From the NCBI GenBank assembly GCA_026315105.1, contig CM048746.1:638469398-638533397 (forward strand): 64,000 bases of DNA, read 5' to 3'. The DNA is from Locusta migratoria. Lineage: Eukaryota > Arthropoda > Insecta > Orthoptera > Acrididae. Positions 23,932 through 36,219 of the stretch are shown in pieces; the stretch's first letter is position 1; the number at the start of each line of letters is the position of its first letter. The notes under the pieces are model-generated. The model was given only the letters and a program-made list of their open reading frames with translations. It did not search any database and had not been told where the DNA came from. Position numbers and translations under genes: made by a program.

Positions 23932-24137
23932 GGCTCCATTCATTACCAGTACTACGAGATCTTCTTACCTGGACCATCAGAAACTACAGAGCAAACTTGA
24001 CTACTCCCAAGCACCCTCTCTGGGACAGTTCCATGAAATGCAACTGCACTGAATCGATATCACTGGCGATGGTGACCTTCTGCTTCACAACTCTAAATGT
24101 CATCATACAGTGTCTTAATGTTGAAGCTGTCAATTAG
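23932..24137 (+). CDS. Candidate second exon in phase with 22014-22086
   Basis: After an AG at 23930-23931 the frame required by the phase-1 donor at 22086 stays open to a TAG ending at 24137 (GLHSLPVLRDLLTWTIRNYR, then ANLTTPKHPLWD...). The segment is basic and hydrophobic, plausible for a small mitochondrial inner-membrane protein. However, the polypyrimidine tract before the acceptor is weak and I do not recognise the sequence. A polyadenylation-like AATAAA lies near 24870. Confidence 0.25.
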
Positions 24138-25320
24138 ATATTAAACCGTAATGATCTCCCTTGTTTTTCTAAATGTCATCAAACCACTCAACAGAAAGTA
24201 TGGTTTTGACACTATGAAAACCTTGGTTGTTGTGGCTACTTTGGAAAAGCAATCAAAGGAAGACAAAACACACCACAGTTATCATGACATACAATTAAAG
24301 GTAGCCATCAGTGGCTGCCATATCAATGCTTACCATTTGCAAATATTCATAAATGGTTCTGAACAACTGGCCAAATCATGTATGTGGCTTCAATTGCAAT
24401 ACTTTACTTAATGAAGGAACTTCTTGTAAGAAACACTGCAATTAACATGTGGGGTAATTTCAGACTAGTAATTGTGTGTCCCAGTTACTCATGTGTGTTT
24501 AATGTGGTGCAGATAGGATATCCCTTGAATACTTTATGAAATGCAAAATATATCACCAGTGTACTGTGAACTTAATAGACAAAAGAGTTGAATTGTTTAC
24601 TGTTGACTGTATTTGGTGTGTTGTATCTAGTTGAATTTGAAGCTGTACATCTGTTGTAAACATGCTTTGTATGTATGCACATTTTATTTATTTATTACAG
24701 TTCATTAATTAACAAGAATGTATTGTGTATGCAACAACTATGTGGTAAAAGTGTGCTTTCCTGTTTCTTACATGGATTCTACAAAGCATTATTTGTGTTA
24801 TTAATATTCAGGTCATATTGGTGGTTTCCTCAGGTTCATGTAATCTAATAAGTGAGTATATATTGTGAAATAAATTTGTGACTGCATAGTTTGTTTAATA
24901 TATTAAATGAAATTTGTAGTTTCTAGAAGTTCTTAATGTACCACCATGAAACAAAAAGAGTAATTGTATTTTAAAAACAAACTGTTTCACAGCACCACTT
25001 TCTTTTATTGTTTTCTTATGTGAAGTGAACAAAACTACTCTTGATATTAATTGTAAGGTATCACTGTTACCTGAAACAAAAACCATTAAAAGCAAATAGA
25101 AAATAGACTGTCAAACATTAGTTTTGTGATTCACCATAAGCAAGAGTTCATGAAAAAGTTATTTAAAATTAAGGGAATGACTGACAGTATTTAAAATGTT
25201 AAAAAAATGTATAAAATTTGTTAAAAAATCAGAACTTTCATTCTAACTTTACGTCTCTATGTGTCTGGTTTCCTTTTCTCGCATTTGCTTCATGTTTCAA
25301 TATTGAATTTCCTATTATCA

Positions 25321-25370
<50 letters not shown>

Positions 25371-25734
25371 CAATTTTAGTGTTGCATGCTAATTTTAAAT
25401 GTTGCACATAATGTGAATAATGACTGAAGGGACAAACAGACCATCATCAAGGCAAATTAAGGAGTGGTTGACAAATTATTGAGTGGTTGATTGGTATTTT
25501 GTAAGTACTTTTCTTTCTGTTTTGAAGAGAGACAAAATGTTTTGAAGCCACCAAGTCTTATGTTGATGTTCACTGGTAATGGCCTCATCTTTTGGTGTAT
25601 AACAGTGTTACACAGTCCCTTTGTAAGAAATTTACCCAGTATTGTGTTAGTAACAAAGAATTTTTTTTTATTTTCACTTGTTGTTGGGCACATGCATTGC
25701 CACGTTACTACCTTTATAGTGTTGTATTTGTATA
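24138..25734. other. No gene seen; (TA)n tract at 25323-25369
   Basis: AT-rich DNA without supported coding sequence, with a TA microsatellite of about 23 units. Confidence 0.4.
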
Positions 25735-27180
25735 TACGAGGGCGAGTTGGAAAATAAATTTCCCCTGTCGACTGTGGGTAGAGTTGTTATAAGCTTCTAA
25801 AACCCATCCAGGAAAAAATCAGGGTGTTGCATACAGAAGAAGCGTTGAACGGCTGTGGGCAAAAGATGACACAGCAGATGAATGCACACATGCAAGACAC
25901 CAATACACCAGTGGCTGGAGGCCAACCACGATCAAGCAGATGGAACTGTTGCAGTGCCTGTGCAATGCAGAAACCAGCCTCTTAGCCTTCTCCTGGAGCT
26001 ATGGAGAGGAGGTCCATTTTGGAACCGTGGTCAAAGACAGAAGTGAGAGCTGTTTTCTGCTATGAATGGGCACATGGAGTATCAGGCACAGAAATTCGTA
26101 ACCACCTTTTTGATATGTATGTGCTAAGTGTGTTGTCGATGCAAATGATGCGGAGATGGTGCCATAAATTCAATGATGGGCGTCAGCAACTGCAGGACAT
26201 ACTGGACCTGAACGGACACGCATGGCCACTAGAGATGAAAATGTCAGGAAGGTGGATGACATGATTAAAGCAAACCGGCGTATCACCGTTGATGAAGTAG
26301 CAGAAGAACTTGGAATTGGACATGAGCAAGCTGAGTGCCCTAAAGCCCCAATAACAACAACAACGAGCGAGCTCACAAGATCATCCACAACATTCTTCGA
26401 TACAGGAAGGTGTCAGCACAGTGGGTGCCCCAATAACTGACCCCAACATACATGGAACAATGCATTGCATTCAGCCTGGAACAACCCATGTATTACCATG
26501 AATATGGCAATGACTTTGTTTCGGATTGTGACAGAGGATTGGTCCGCCATTACACACCCGAATAGAAGGCCACATCCATGGAGGCGAAACATCTGTCATC
26601 AACTGTGTGAAAGAAGTTCTAAACCACTCCGTCTGCAGGTAAAGTGCTATTTGCCATTGTCTGGGATGCCCAAGGAGTTTTGTTGCTGGGCTTTTTGGAG
26701 GATGCAACCATCAATGCTGCACGGTACTGTGCTACTCTGTCTAAATTGAAAGAGGTGATTTGGTAAAAGCAGCCCGGGCTTCTCAGATCTGGCATTCTGC
26801 TATTGGATGACAATGTGAGACTACACTCAGTAACAGCAATGCAAAACCATATTGCAGCTTTTGGTTGGGAGCGCCTATACCATCTGCCATACAGTCCTGA
26901 TCTCACACCAAGTGACTTCCAGCTTTGAAGAAGACTTGGCAGGTGATTTGGAAGCAATGCTGATGTCAAACAAGCCGTTCAATGCTTCTACCAAATGCAG
27001 CAACCTGATTTTTTCCTGGAAGGCTATTTGAAGCTTATGAAGTGGTTTGACAAATGTCTTCTTGTACTTGGAAATTATGTAGAAAAATAAATATATGGCT
27101 TATCTTTAATGCCTCATTCTGTTTTATTCCTTTCTTACGCAACTGTGACCACAGTTGACAGGGGAAACTTATTTTTTTGT
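25735..27180 (+). mobile_element. Mariner transposon, full-length but decayed
   Basis: The ends match as inverted repeats: aaaataaatttcccctgtcg on the left (from 25751) and, in reverse complement, aaaataagtttcccctgtca on the right (to ~27178). They enclose about 1.4 kb. The transposase reads from ATG 26001: MERRSILEPWSKTEVRAVFC, GVSGTEIRNHLFDMY, then in other frames ATRDENVRKVDDMIKANRRI (from 26222), YRKVSAQWVP, a degraded first-Asp region and LPYSPDLTPSDFQL (third Asp), ending near 27090. Order and spacing are those of mariner. Numerous frameshifts make it inactive. Confidence 0.8.
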
Positions 27181-28240
27181 TTAATGATGATGCCTCCTCG
27201 CCTGACACTCTGATTTGTTAGTGAGATGAGCCATTGCAATTTTTTGTAGTTGCTGCAATTTACTGTTTATGACTGTCTTTTTGAGTTTGTTAAAACTGTT
27301 TATTTTGAGAGAAAAAAATTAAAATGTCATTTGTCACCCAACAAGCGTGGCAAAATTTGGTAATAAAATGAAATATTGAAATCAAATCCAAAGCTGTGTT
27401 TAATCAATGCCCCACAAATAAATTGTTAAAAAATGCTATAATAGTGCAGATCCAAGTTATAGCTGAATAAATGAATCCTCTGACATTACAGTTGAGTTTA
27501 CATCGGCACTACCATACTATGGTAAGTATTGGCCTGCCACTCTCTCTTGTGCTCATTATTTTCAAATCTCGGTAGATAATATCCATAATTAATCTAATTT
27601 AAAATAGTGTGGCATTTTCAAGAACTGGCATGACATGCACCAGTCTCACGACAAAATGCCTATGGATGTGAATGTGTGTTAACCCTTTCATTCCCATATT
27701 ATAAATTCAGATTTAGAAAAATAAAAATTTGTCGTTTTCTGTATTAATACAGTACACTAAACATCAAGATATGTGTTTTACAATTTTTGATTGAACATTT
27801 TTTTTTTTTATGTCAAGTAATTCATGCACAACACAGATGTTTGTAGCAAGGTATTTTATTACTTGGGACGTTATTTTCTTGATAGTTAACACTGTCAGAT
27901 CCATGATGCTAGCATAATCTTCACCACAGCTCCAAAGACAAAACAATTCACTGCCGAAATAAAATAACATAAACCACACTCACCTCGCACTCACAGCCGT
28001 GTACAGATGGCAACGTAACATAACCTCCAAAATGGATAGATTAATGCCTCAGAAGTGGCTACACGCCGTACCAAGCAGCAAAATGTGTACTAGAAGCATG
28101 TTGTTCATCAACAAGAATGCACCTTAAAGACTGATAAACAAAATACAGTATAAATCAGTTTTTAATATGTTGTTGCTGAGAAACAACACTGGGAATGAAA
28201 GTGTTAAATAGTTCTGTACAAAAGCTGGGTATCATTTTCA
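27181..28240. other. No gene seen
   Basis: AT-rich unassigned DNA between the mariner and the foldback/microsatellite cluster. Confidence 0.4.
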
Positions 28241-28246
28241 GTTTAT

Positions 28247-28297
<51 letters not shown>

Positions 28298-28347
28298 ATG
28301 AAGTACACTTACCAGGCGAAGGGGCACAGGCAGTAATAGCAACAAAT

Positions 28348-28386
<39 letters not shown>

Positions 28387-28618
28387 TGCTAGCTTTTGCA
28401 GCCCAGCCGCTTCATCAGGCAGACACCTGGTCTGTGTGAATATGTGAAAATGTGTGGGTGTATGTGCATTTATTTACCTTCCATTTTTTCCCCCAAGGTA
28501 AGTCTTTCCTGTCCCGGGATTGGAATGGCTCCTTGCCCCCTTCCTTAAAGCCCTCATCGTTTCCTTTTCCCTCTCCTTCCCTTCTGCCTGATGAAGCGGC
28601 TGGGCTGCGAAAGCTAGC

Positions 28619-28671
<53 letters not shown>

Positions 28672-29080
28672 TGTGTCTGTGTGTTTATTTGTTGCTATTA
28701 CTGCCTGTGCCCCTTCGCCTGGTAAGTGTACTTCATCTATTTTTTACGTATATTTTTCCTGTTAGGAATTTTTCCTCTATATATATATATATATAGAAAA
28801 GAGATGACTTACCAAAAGGACCGGCTTGTCGAGAGAAACAAATAAAATCACACACAAACACACATACAAGCTTTCGCCACCACTGGCAGCTTCTTCAGGA
28901 AAAAGAGGAAAAAAGGAGAGGAAAAGGGAAGGATATGGGTTTTAAGGAAGTGGAAAAGGAGTCATTCCAATCCCAGGAGTGGAAGGACTTACCTTAGGGG
29001 AAAAAAAGGAAGGTAAACAAATACACACACACTCAGACATATCGAAACGCAAACACACCTAGACAGACATTTGTGAAAAG

Positions 29081-29149
<69 letters not shown>

Positions 29150-30496
29150 TAATTGTTAGGTTTAAAAGGATGAAACTAATATTATAGAAGGAGACTTTCC
29201 AGGTGGGAAAATAGGTATAAAATAAAGATTTTTGGCTTACCTAAAGTACAGGCTCGTCGACAGAAACACCAAACACACACAAAAACATTCGAACTTCGCC
29301 ACCAGTGGTGGCTTCTTCGGGAAAAATAGGAGAAAGGGAAAGATATGGGTTTTAAGGAAGTGGAAAAGGAGCCATTCCAATCCCAGGAGTGGAAGGACTT
29401 ACCTTAGGGAACAAAAAGGAAGGTAAACAAATACACACACACTCACACATATCCACATCCAAACACACCTAGCATTCCAATATATATATAGAGGGAAACT
29501 TTCCCGGTGGGATAAACAAAAATAAAAAATAGGAAAGAGATGACTTGCCAAAAGGACCGGCTCGTCGATAGAAACAAATAAAATCACACACACACAAGCT
29601 TTCGCCACCACTGGCAGCTTCTTCAGGAAAAAAGGGGAGGAAAGAGGGAAGGATATGGGTTTTAAGGAAGTGGAAATGGAGTCGTGGATTGGAATGACTC
29701 CTTTTCCACTTCCTTAAAACCCATATCCTTCCCTTTTTCCTCCCCTTTTTTCCTCTTTTTTTCTGAAGAAGCTGCCAGTGGAGGCAAAAGCTTGTATGTG
29801 TGTGATTATTTGTGCCTATCGACGAGCCGGTCCTTTTGGTAAGTCATCTCTTTTCTATTTTTAATTTTTATATATAGAAATCTGATGACTTACCAAAAGG
29901 ACCGGCTCGTCGATAGGCACAAATAATCACACACATACAAGCTTTCTCAACCATTGATCGCTTCTTCAGGAAAAGAGGAAGAAAGGAGAGGAGAAAAGGA
30001 AGGATATTGGTTTTAAGGAAGTGGAAAAGGAGTCATTCCAATCCCAGGAATGGAAGGACTTACCTTAGGGGGAAAAAAGGAAGGTAAACAAATACACACA
30101 CACTCACACATATCCAAACGCAAACACACCTAGACAGACATTTGTCCCTCTTTATTCTAGCTTTTTTGGCCTTTGACCAAAAATTATTTAAAAAACATTT
30201 TTTCTAAATCTGTATGCAACATATTGCATGACCCCGTAGGCTCCTCTGCCTCATGTGGCATCTCTGTCTAACTCCTTAACTTCTTTGGTTTCTATAGTAT
30301 GTCTGCCTAGGTGTATGTGTGTCTGTGTAAATGTGTGGGTGTGTATTTGTTTACCTTCCTTTTTCTTCCCACAAGGTAAGTCTTTCCTCTCCCGGGATTG
30401 GAATGGCTCCTTACCCCCCTTCCTTAAAACCCTCATCATTTCCTTTTCACTCTCCTTCCCTTCCGACTGAAGAAGCTACTGGGTTGCGAAAGCTTG

Positions 30497-30552
<56 letters not shown>

Positions 30553-30560
30553 GAGAAAAT
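28241..30560. repeat. Cluster of Penelope-end-related foldback units with CA/TG and TA tracts
   Basis: One ~270-bp unit recurs at least five times in both orientations (about 28800-29080, 29225-29470, 29520-29680 facing 29680-29870, 29880-30150; diverged relatives at 28390-28740 and 30290-30560). Landmarks of the unit: ccaaaaggaccggct, gctttcgccaccactggcag, cttcttcagg, ggttttaaggaagtggaa, ccaatcccagg, acttaccttaggg, aaggaaggtaaacaaatac. The last part is also the 3' tail of the two GIY-YIG fragments at 11.3 and 13.6 kb, so the array is probably made of Penelope-like terminal sequences. Embedded microsatellites: (AC)n 28248-28292 and 28350-28384, (TG)n 28625-28683 and 30501-30550, (TA)n 29083-29146. 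Confidence 0.75.
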
Positions 30561-30956
30561 ACAACTTTGTGTTAAAAACTTGCTCTGCAGACTGTGTTAT
30601 GTATTAGCCTGCCACCAGCATTTTCAACTCCAATGTTGGGCTGAAGACATAAGGAGTTCATGGAAGATAATCAGGTAGTGATGATGGATGAGACAGAGAA
30701 CAATTTCGATACGAGCATGGTGTGCACTTCAGGTGGTGATCTGAGCAAGATAGCTTATACCAGTGTGCACATGACTGAGCTGTTGCGTAGTGTTTCACAG
30801 ACAGGCATCCATCTGTTAACATATGGAATTCCAATAAAATAGGTCAGTTAGATGTGATAGTATGGGGTCATGCAATATGTTGCATACAGATTTTGAAAAA
30901 ATGTTTTTTAAATAATTATTTGTCAAAGGCCAAAAAAGCTACAATAAAGAGGGAAC
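30144..30956. repeat. Inverted-repeat pair flanking a 630-bp segment
   Basis: 30144-30236 and 30863-30956 are reverse complements (for example cttttttggcctttgac against gtcaaaggccaaaaaag, and gcaacatattgcatgacccc against ggggtcatgcaatatgttgc). Between them are one Penelope-end unit with its TG tract and ~300 bp of unassigned DNA. Confidence 0.8.
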
Positions 30957-33900
30957 TTGTGAAAGGCCCAAACTACAGAGAGATGGTAATATGAAACAGT
31001 TTTGTAAGGATCAATTGTAAAAGTTGTTTCCATTTGATACTTCAAAAATAAAGTTGCCGAGATTAAAATAAAATGGAATCTAATCTGTGGGCCTGATGAC
31101 TCCACACAATTGTTTGAAATTTATTGATAAATTAGGGTAATGGGCAAGCAACACCATAATCATAATTGCAGAGGATAACAATCAAAATGGGGGGAAATGA
31201 AAGGTATCATAGAAGAGAATGGGGTAATTACAAACTTAATTATTGGATTTCAAGGGAATATCGTAGTAACAGCACAAAAACTGCCAGTGGAATAACACCA
31301 CAATAAAATTAGATGGAACGGGAAACAAAACCTAAATGTGGATAAACTCCCCATTGTCATTCCGCAAGTTAGAGGTGAAGTTTGTGAAAAACAAAGGGAC
31401 CAATCATTATAACCATGAGAAACAAATTTCTAATGAGGTGATGAGTGATTAGTTGATTACTTGACAAGTTTACTATCCTATGCATACAATACATATTGAA
31501 AATCTTACAGTAAATAAAGTTAAGAACAAAGCTAAGGTTAATGAACACACCTGTTAGAAGTGAAAAAAAGTTGAAGCATTAGAATCTTATGATAGGGCAG
31601 GAAGTTGTCACACTGGAAAGAATAAACAGTTAACTGATTCTCATGATTTTGGAATGATCAAGTCAATGGTGCAACTAGATAAGCAATTTGTGTACACTGT
31701 GTTAAGTGATAGTTCTGTTACTGATATGTGTGTAAGCAACATACAGAAAGTGAAATGTTGGGGATGACGACCTGATAATTTTCCAATTAGTGATGGTAAA
31801 GAGAGATTTTGGTTTCAAGGAAGAATTTGATTTAGGGGTGTTAATGGTAAGGTGTACTAGGTACACTGTAACAGAAAGTTCCCACAACTTAAGTAACATA
31901 TGAAATTTATTACAAACGTATGAACAGTCCACTTTGAGCATTGGAGAAATACAGTCATTCCAGACTGCTAAGCTCCAGACATCACAGTGAATACTTTGAA
32001 GTTCCCTTGGCTGACTGTGATATTTGCAACTCTCAATAAGTGCACAGATCTTTAACTTCTGATTCCACGCACTCTATCTTGGATCGTAGCACACTGTCTA
32101 GCAGGCTGCTTCCAATGACTCTTTAACTGTAATTCCACAAGTTTGTTGTAAGTGATACTGTTCATAATGCATGGCCTCTGACAGGAAAGTTGGAAGTGAT
32201 GATGTCAGATTTCTTTCTTCCCATTGCAGTAAGTATTGTATGTGTAGACATGGGAATTTTGTAGAGGTACCCAAATTCCTTGGTCAGCATTTGAGTAATG
32301 TTAGTGACAGTTTAATGGTTAATGAGCTCCATGATTTAATTATCAGTAAAATGATGTTTGAGAGCTGTAAGGTTTTGTTTGATCATCATGACAATGAAGG
32401 TAAGTTATGAGAGGAAATGTTTAAAGGTGATGACTTGTGGCTATTAGTCATGCTGTCAGAAGTTATGTTGGTTTCAGAATATTATTAATGAGTGTAAAAC
32501 TTCATGACCTGTGTGCTGTCAATCAGGTATTTCATTACAGAACAACTGAAGGATAAGTACAGTATATAAGTTATGTTTTTCAAAGTGATGAAATTATAAA
32601 TGATTATGATTATGTCACAGCACATGTAACTTTAGCGAAAGTGTGTCAGACAGAAGGGAATAGTAGAAATAACAAAGAGTCAAAGTCAAAATTTTAAAGA
32701 TATGGAGGATGACTTGGTGTATGAAGACATCAAATCTGTAAAGAGTGATGAAATATTTTATCCTTTTATTAATGTGCAGAGGTGGTGTTGGGAAGTGAAG
32801 TGCCTCATAGAGATAAAAAGTCAATTGTCATGAATCTCTGAATCCTTATACAAAAAGTTAAACCCTGAGAAAGAAAATTTGAAACTCTCCTGAAGTATAT
32901 CATGGAAAAACAATGTGAAACACCGATGTTAATAATTTGGTATTATCTTGATTTTATCCATTTGAAAATGGGTTTAGAAAGCCTGTGGCTGTGAGATCAG
33001 TGGGTTTGTTTATAAATAACACTTATGCTAGCAGTCATGATTTTATATTTTTTTAGCACAATGCGTCTCGGGGAAATAATTCCCATTTTCCAGAGCATTT
33101 TTTGCGCCATTCCATTTTAGTTGCCAAACTTCATACATCAGAAACAATGCAACTAAAATGACACAAGCACAAAATTGCGCTTGAAAATAGGAATTACTTC
33201 CAAAAATGTGATAAACAAAATACAAAATCGTGACTGGTGGCAGTAGTGTTATATATAATATAGTGTTATAAACAACACAATTTGGTATTATGTTTCAGTT
33301 AAATGACTGAGAAAAGTAAAATGCTCATTGTTGAGAGCTAAAGAAATTCTTTGATGTATATATTGGCCCATTCGAAATTGTGGATAACCCACATTAAGGA
33401 AATTGCTTTGACTTACTTTGTTTGAAACCATACAAACTAGAAGACAGAGGAAACAAACAAACTGGATTTGAGTTGTCACATTTATGGTAAACCTGTGTAT
33501 TTTGCAAGTATGCTATTGATAGATTATTTATTTATTATTTTCTTGTGTGAAATGGTTTTGATGATTTTGAAAGATAGTATAATTCTGTTTAATACAATTC
33601 ACTTATTAACAATGTCTGATTGTGTTCCTGGACATTTAGAATTGATTATTAAAAGAGCATAAAATTATCTGAAGTAAGTATTTGACTTCAGAATGTACTG
33701 ACACATTTTGACATATTTTGTGTGAATATTATTATTCTGTATTCACCTATGGTGAGTATGGATACAGATGTAAAATGTGATGTCATGTGAGTCAAATGGA
33801 GCTTTTTTGTGGGTTTTCAAATTATTTGGATCTCATTTAAATTTTTTCAGAAAAATGAAAAGGGAGGAGACATCTTATGATCATAAGAAGACATTATTAA

Positions 33901-34394
33901 CCATTTAAGATGATTTCCAGAAAAAGGTCTACAGTAACGGCCATTAACATTTTTCTTAATCATTCTTAGACTAGGTGGTTGTTGTTTTTATTTTTAAAAA
34001 AATAGTACAGTCACAGCCTCTCTAAAAAGCCTTTTTACTCTTTGGTGCTCTGTTAAGATGTGATGTGTAAAAAATCATTGGCACTGCTCCGTTGTGAAAT
34101 ATAAGCTTGGAACATTGATATGAAATAGAGAGAAACACCTTGTTCCCAGTGTTTATCACAGGCTTAGAGAAAAAAAAGTGGTATAATTCTGAGGTTAGTA
34201 CTAAGGTGAGTAGAACCGATAGTCTAACTAATCAGGCTCGCGACCTAGGTAGCAGTGGAAATTGTAAACTGAATTCTAATAAGTTGCAAGTTCAAATGCT
34301 GGTTTTTTTTCTTAGCTTTGCTTTCCCTGCTGATTCATTTGAATGTAAAATTAATCATTTTGGGTCAACAACGGCTATAACATGTTTGATATAG
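30957..34394. other. Unassigned AT-rich DNA, possibly a very old element
   Basis: I find no intact gene. Some plus-strand stretches keep a coding look with scattered stops (e.g. 32171-32410, and MEDDLVYEDIKSVKSDEIFY near 32702). This could be a heavily decayed retroelement, but no diagnostic motif is visible, so I make no family call. Confidence 0.3.
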
Positions 34395-35060
34395 ACGTCT
34401 CCCCCGACCATTCATCTTTTGTGGTGATTTTAATGCAGACAATGTGCTTTGGGGCTCTGCCAGTACCTGCCCCAGGTGTCAAGCTACTTAGAGCCCACAT
34501 TTATTAAACACAGGACAGCCTACACACTTTTGTACTGTAACAGGATTGCTCTCTAGATCTCTCACTTTGCTTGCCAGCCCTAACTCACAGTACTCATTGG
34601 GAAGTGGTCGATAACCAACATGCCAGTGACCACTTCACCATCAGCATTCACCTGCTAGACAGAAGAACCAGAACGCAAATCACTACAATTAGTGATCAGT
34701 AAAGCCGACTGGACTCTGTTTAGCCAACTCGCTGAGCTGGAAACTCATGACAGTGTCCAGGAATGGGTGGATTGTATCACACAAACAATGCACAATGCTG
34801 CTGAAGCATCGATACCACTGTCGTTAGGACATCCAAAATGGCACATCACTCTGCAATTAAGACCAGGCATGAAGTTCTGTGTTGGTTTAAGAACCGGCCA
34901 ACTGTGTACAACCTTGCAGCCTTTCGGATGGCGAGGGCAAAATGTCGCCAAATGATGAGAGATTCAAAAGAGATCTTGGTAACAATTCCTGAGCACCATT
35001 ACCTGATCCACTAAAAGTTCCACAGTATAGGAGAGCATCAGGATTTCTGGGAAAGGAGGT
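34395..35060 (+). pseudogene. LINE endonuclease fragment (I/R1-like), plus strand
   Basis: 34400-34450 encodes PFIFCGDFNADNVLWGSAST, the central endonuclease motif (GDFNAxxxxWGS). The sequence then runs with frame breaks through LRSLTLLASPN and WEVVDN..ASDHFTISIHLL (terminal SDH motif, ~34610-34660) to KADWTLFSQLAELE (34692-34955) and AFRMARAKCRQMMRDSKEI near 34920-34980, the linker before RT. There is no RT. Orientation is opposite to the LINE that starts 800 bp downstream. Confidence 0.7.
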
Positions 35061-35829
35061 AGGTGTCAAATAGCTGCTGTAATGGGGAATGACACTGTCC
35101 AAACCAGCCCACAAGACATTGCACAGACCAAGGAGGTTAGAATAAAGGGAGGTGGCATTATCTATGCCGAGCACATATGTCATTTGAAGCCTGTCTACCA
35201 TCTTGGTCATTTCTGGAATGCTATTTCTTCATTAAAACTCTGTGTTAAGTCGATCCTCATACTTTTAATGCATCGAACTGACAGTCACTGCAAAGCATGT
35301 ACTTTCAAACAATATACTTTCTTCAGTAAATAGTCATCATAATGTATTTTAAAACTTAATTTCTAATGGCCAATTTGCACTCTTTTAACACGTTATCGTT
35401 GGATGTTTTATTACTGTTTAAGTGACATAAAACATTAGCTCAACAAAACAAACACTTCTCAAAACTTAGCACTATGGCAGAGGCAGGCTTCCCTTTTTCA
35501 CCATAATGGTGTCTCCCTGTATTCTAAACTCCTTGGCACAGACCATGGCTATCTATTTTGTCAATGTTCAACTACTGCCTGTCAGGATCCAGCATTCCAG
35601 CGCCACAAAGTAGTTGCAGAGAGGGGTAATTTGGTCTTCAGGTCTACCGGTTATAAGGACTATAACTGACCTTTCACTGTGAGGAAACTGGATTCTGCAT
35701 TGTCTTTGGCTCGTTACACATCCCCTGGCAATGTCCAAATCCACTACAGTATGCTGTGACACTTAACACAGCGAAGTAAAGAAATCCCCATCAATCTTTT
35801 TAACACTAGAAATACCACGTGGGCTATTT
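35061..35829. other. No gene seen
   Basis: Unassigned sequence between the LINE fragment and the target duplication of the full-length LINE. Confidence 0.4.
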
Positions 35830-35854
35830 TTGATCAATATGGTGGTGGACATGA

Positions 35855-35882
35855 GGGACCAAACAACGAGGTCATCAGTCCC
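35855..35882 (-). promoter_or_regulatory. 3' hairpin of the full-length LINE
   Basis: On the minus strand GGGAC TGATGACCTCGTTGTTTG GTCCC lies 12 nt before the end of the element. The same structure ends both SINEs. It is a candidate RT recognition element. Confidence 0.65.
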
Positions 35883-36219
35883 TTCAACCCCAAATTTTAT
35901 ACGCCACGGAACCCAACGAAAAATAGGTGAAAGCCAAAAGACCATTACATTAGGAAGTAAAATTGACTCGCCAACAAGACTAAGACCAACCCAGGGCAGC
36001 AAATGCTACAGTGTCCGATCCCACAGCTCTGGAAGCGACCTCTAGCCTAAACCACAAGGTACTAATGGCACAGTGGTCAACGTATCATAGCTCCAGAGCA
36101 GGGAGAAATAAAACTACATTAAAATGTAAAAGAGTGGGGGGGGGGGCTGATGGGGATAAGGCTCTAAACCCCACAATCAGCCAAGAATCACAAACCCACT
36201 CACCCCGACCAAGCGAGTC

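Noticed and set aside
28155..28796. Cys-Val or Thr-His repeat proteins
   Set aside because: Pure translation of CA/TG microsatellites.
28241..30560. CRISPR array
   Set aside because: Repeats are long, in both orientations, irregularly spaced and part of transposon ends; the genome is eukaryotic.
31140..33000. Gypsy-like gag/pol remnant
   Set aside because: Some coding-like stretches exist, but no protease, RT or integrase motif can be identified.
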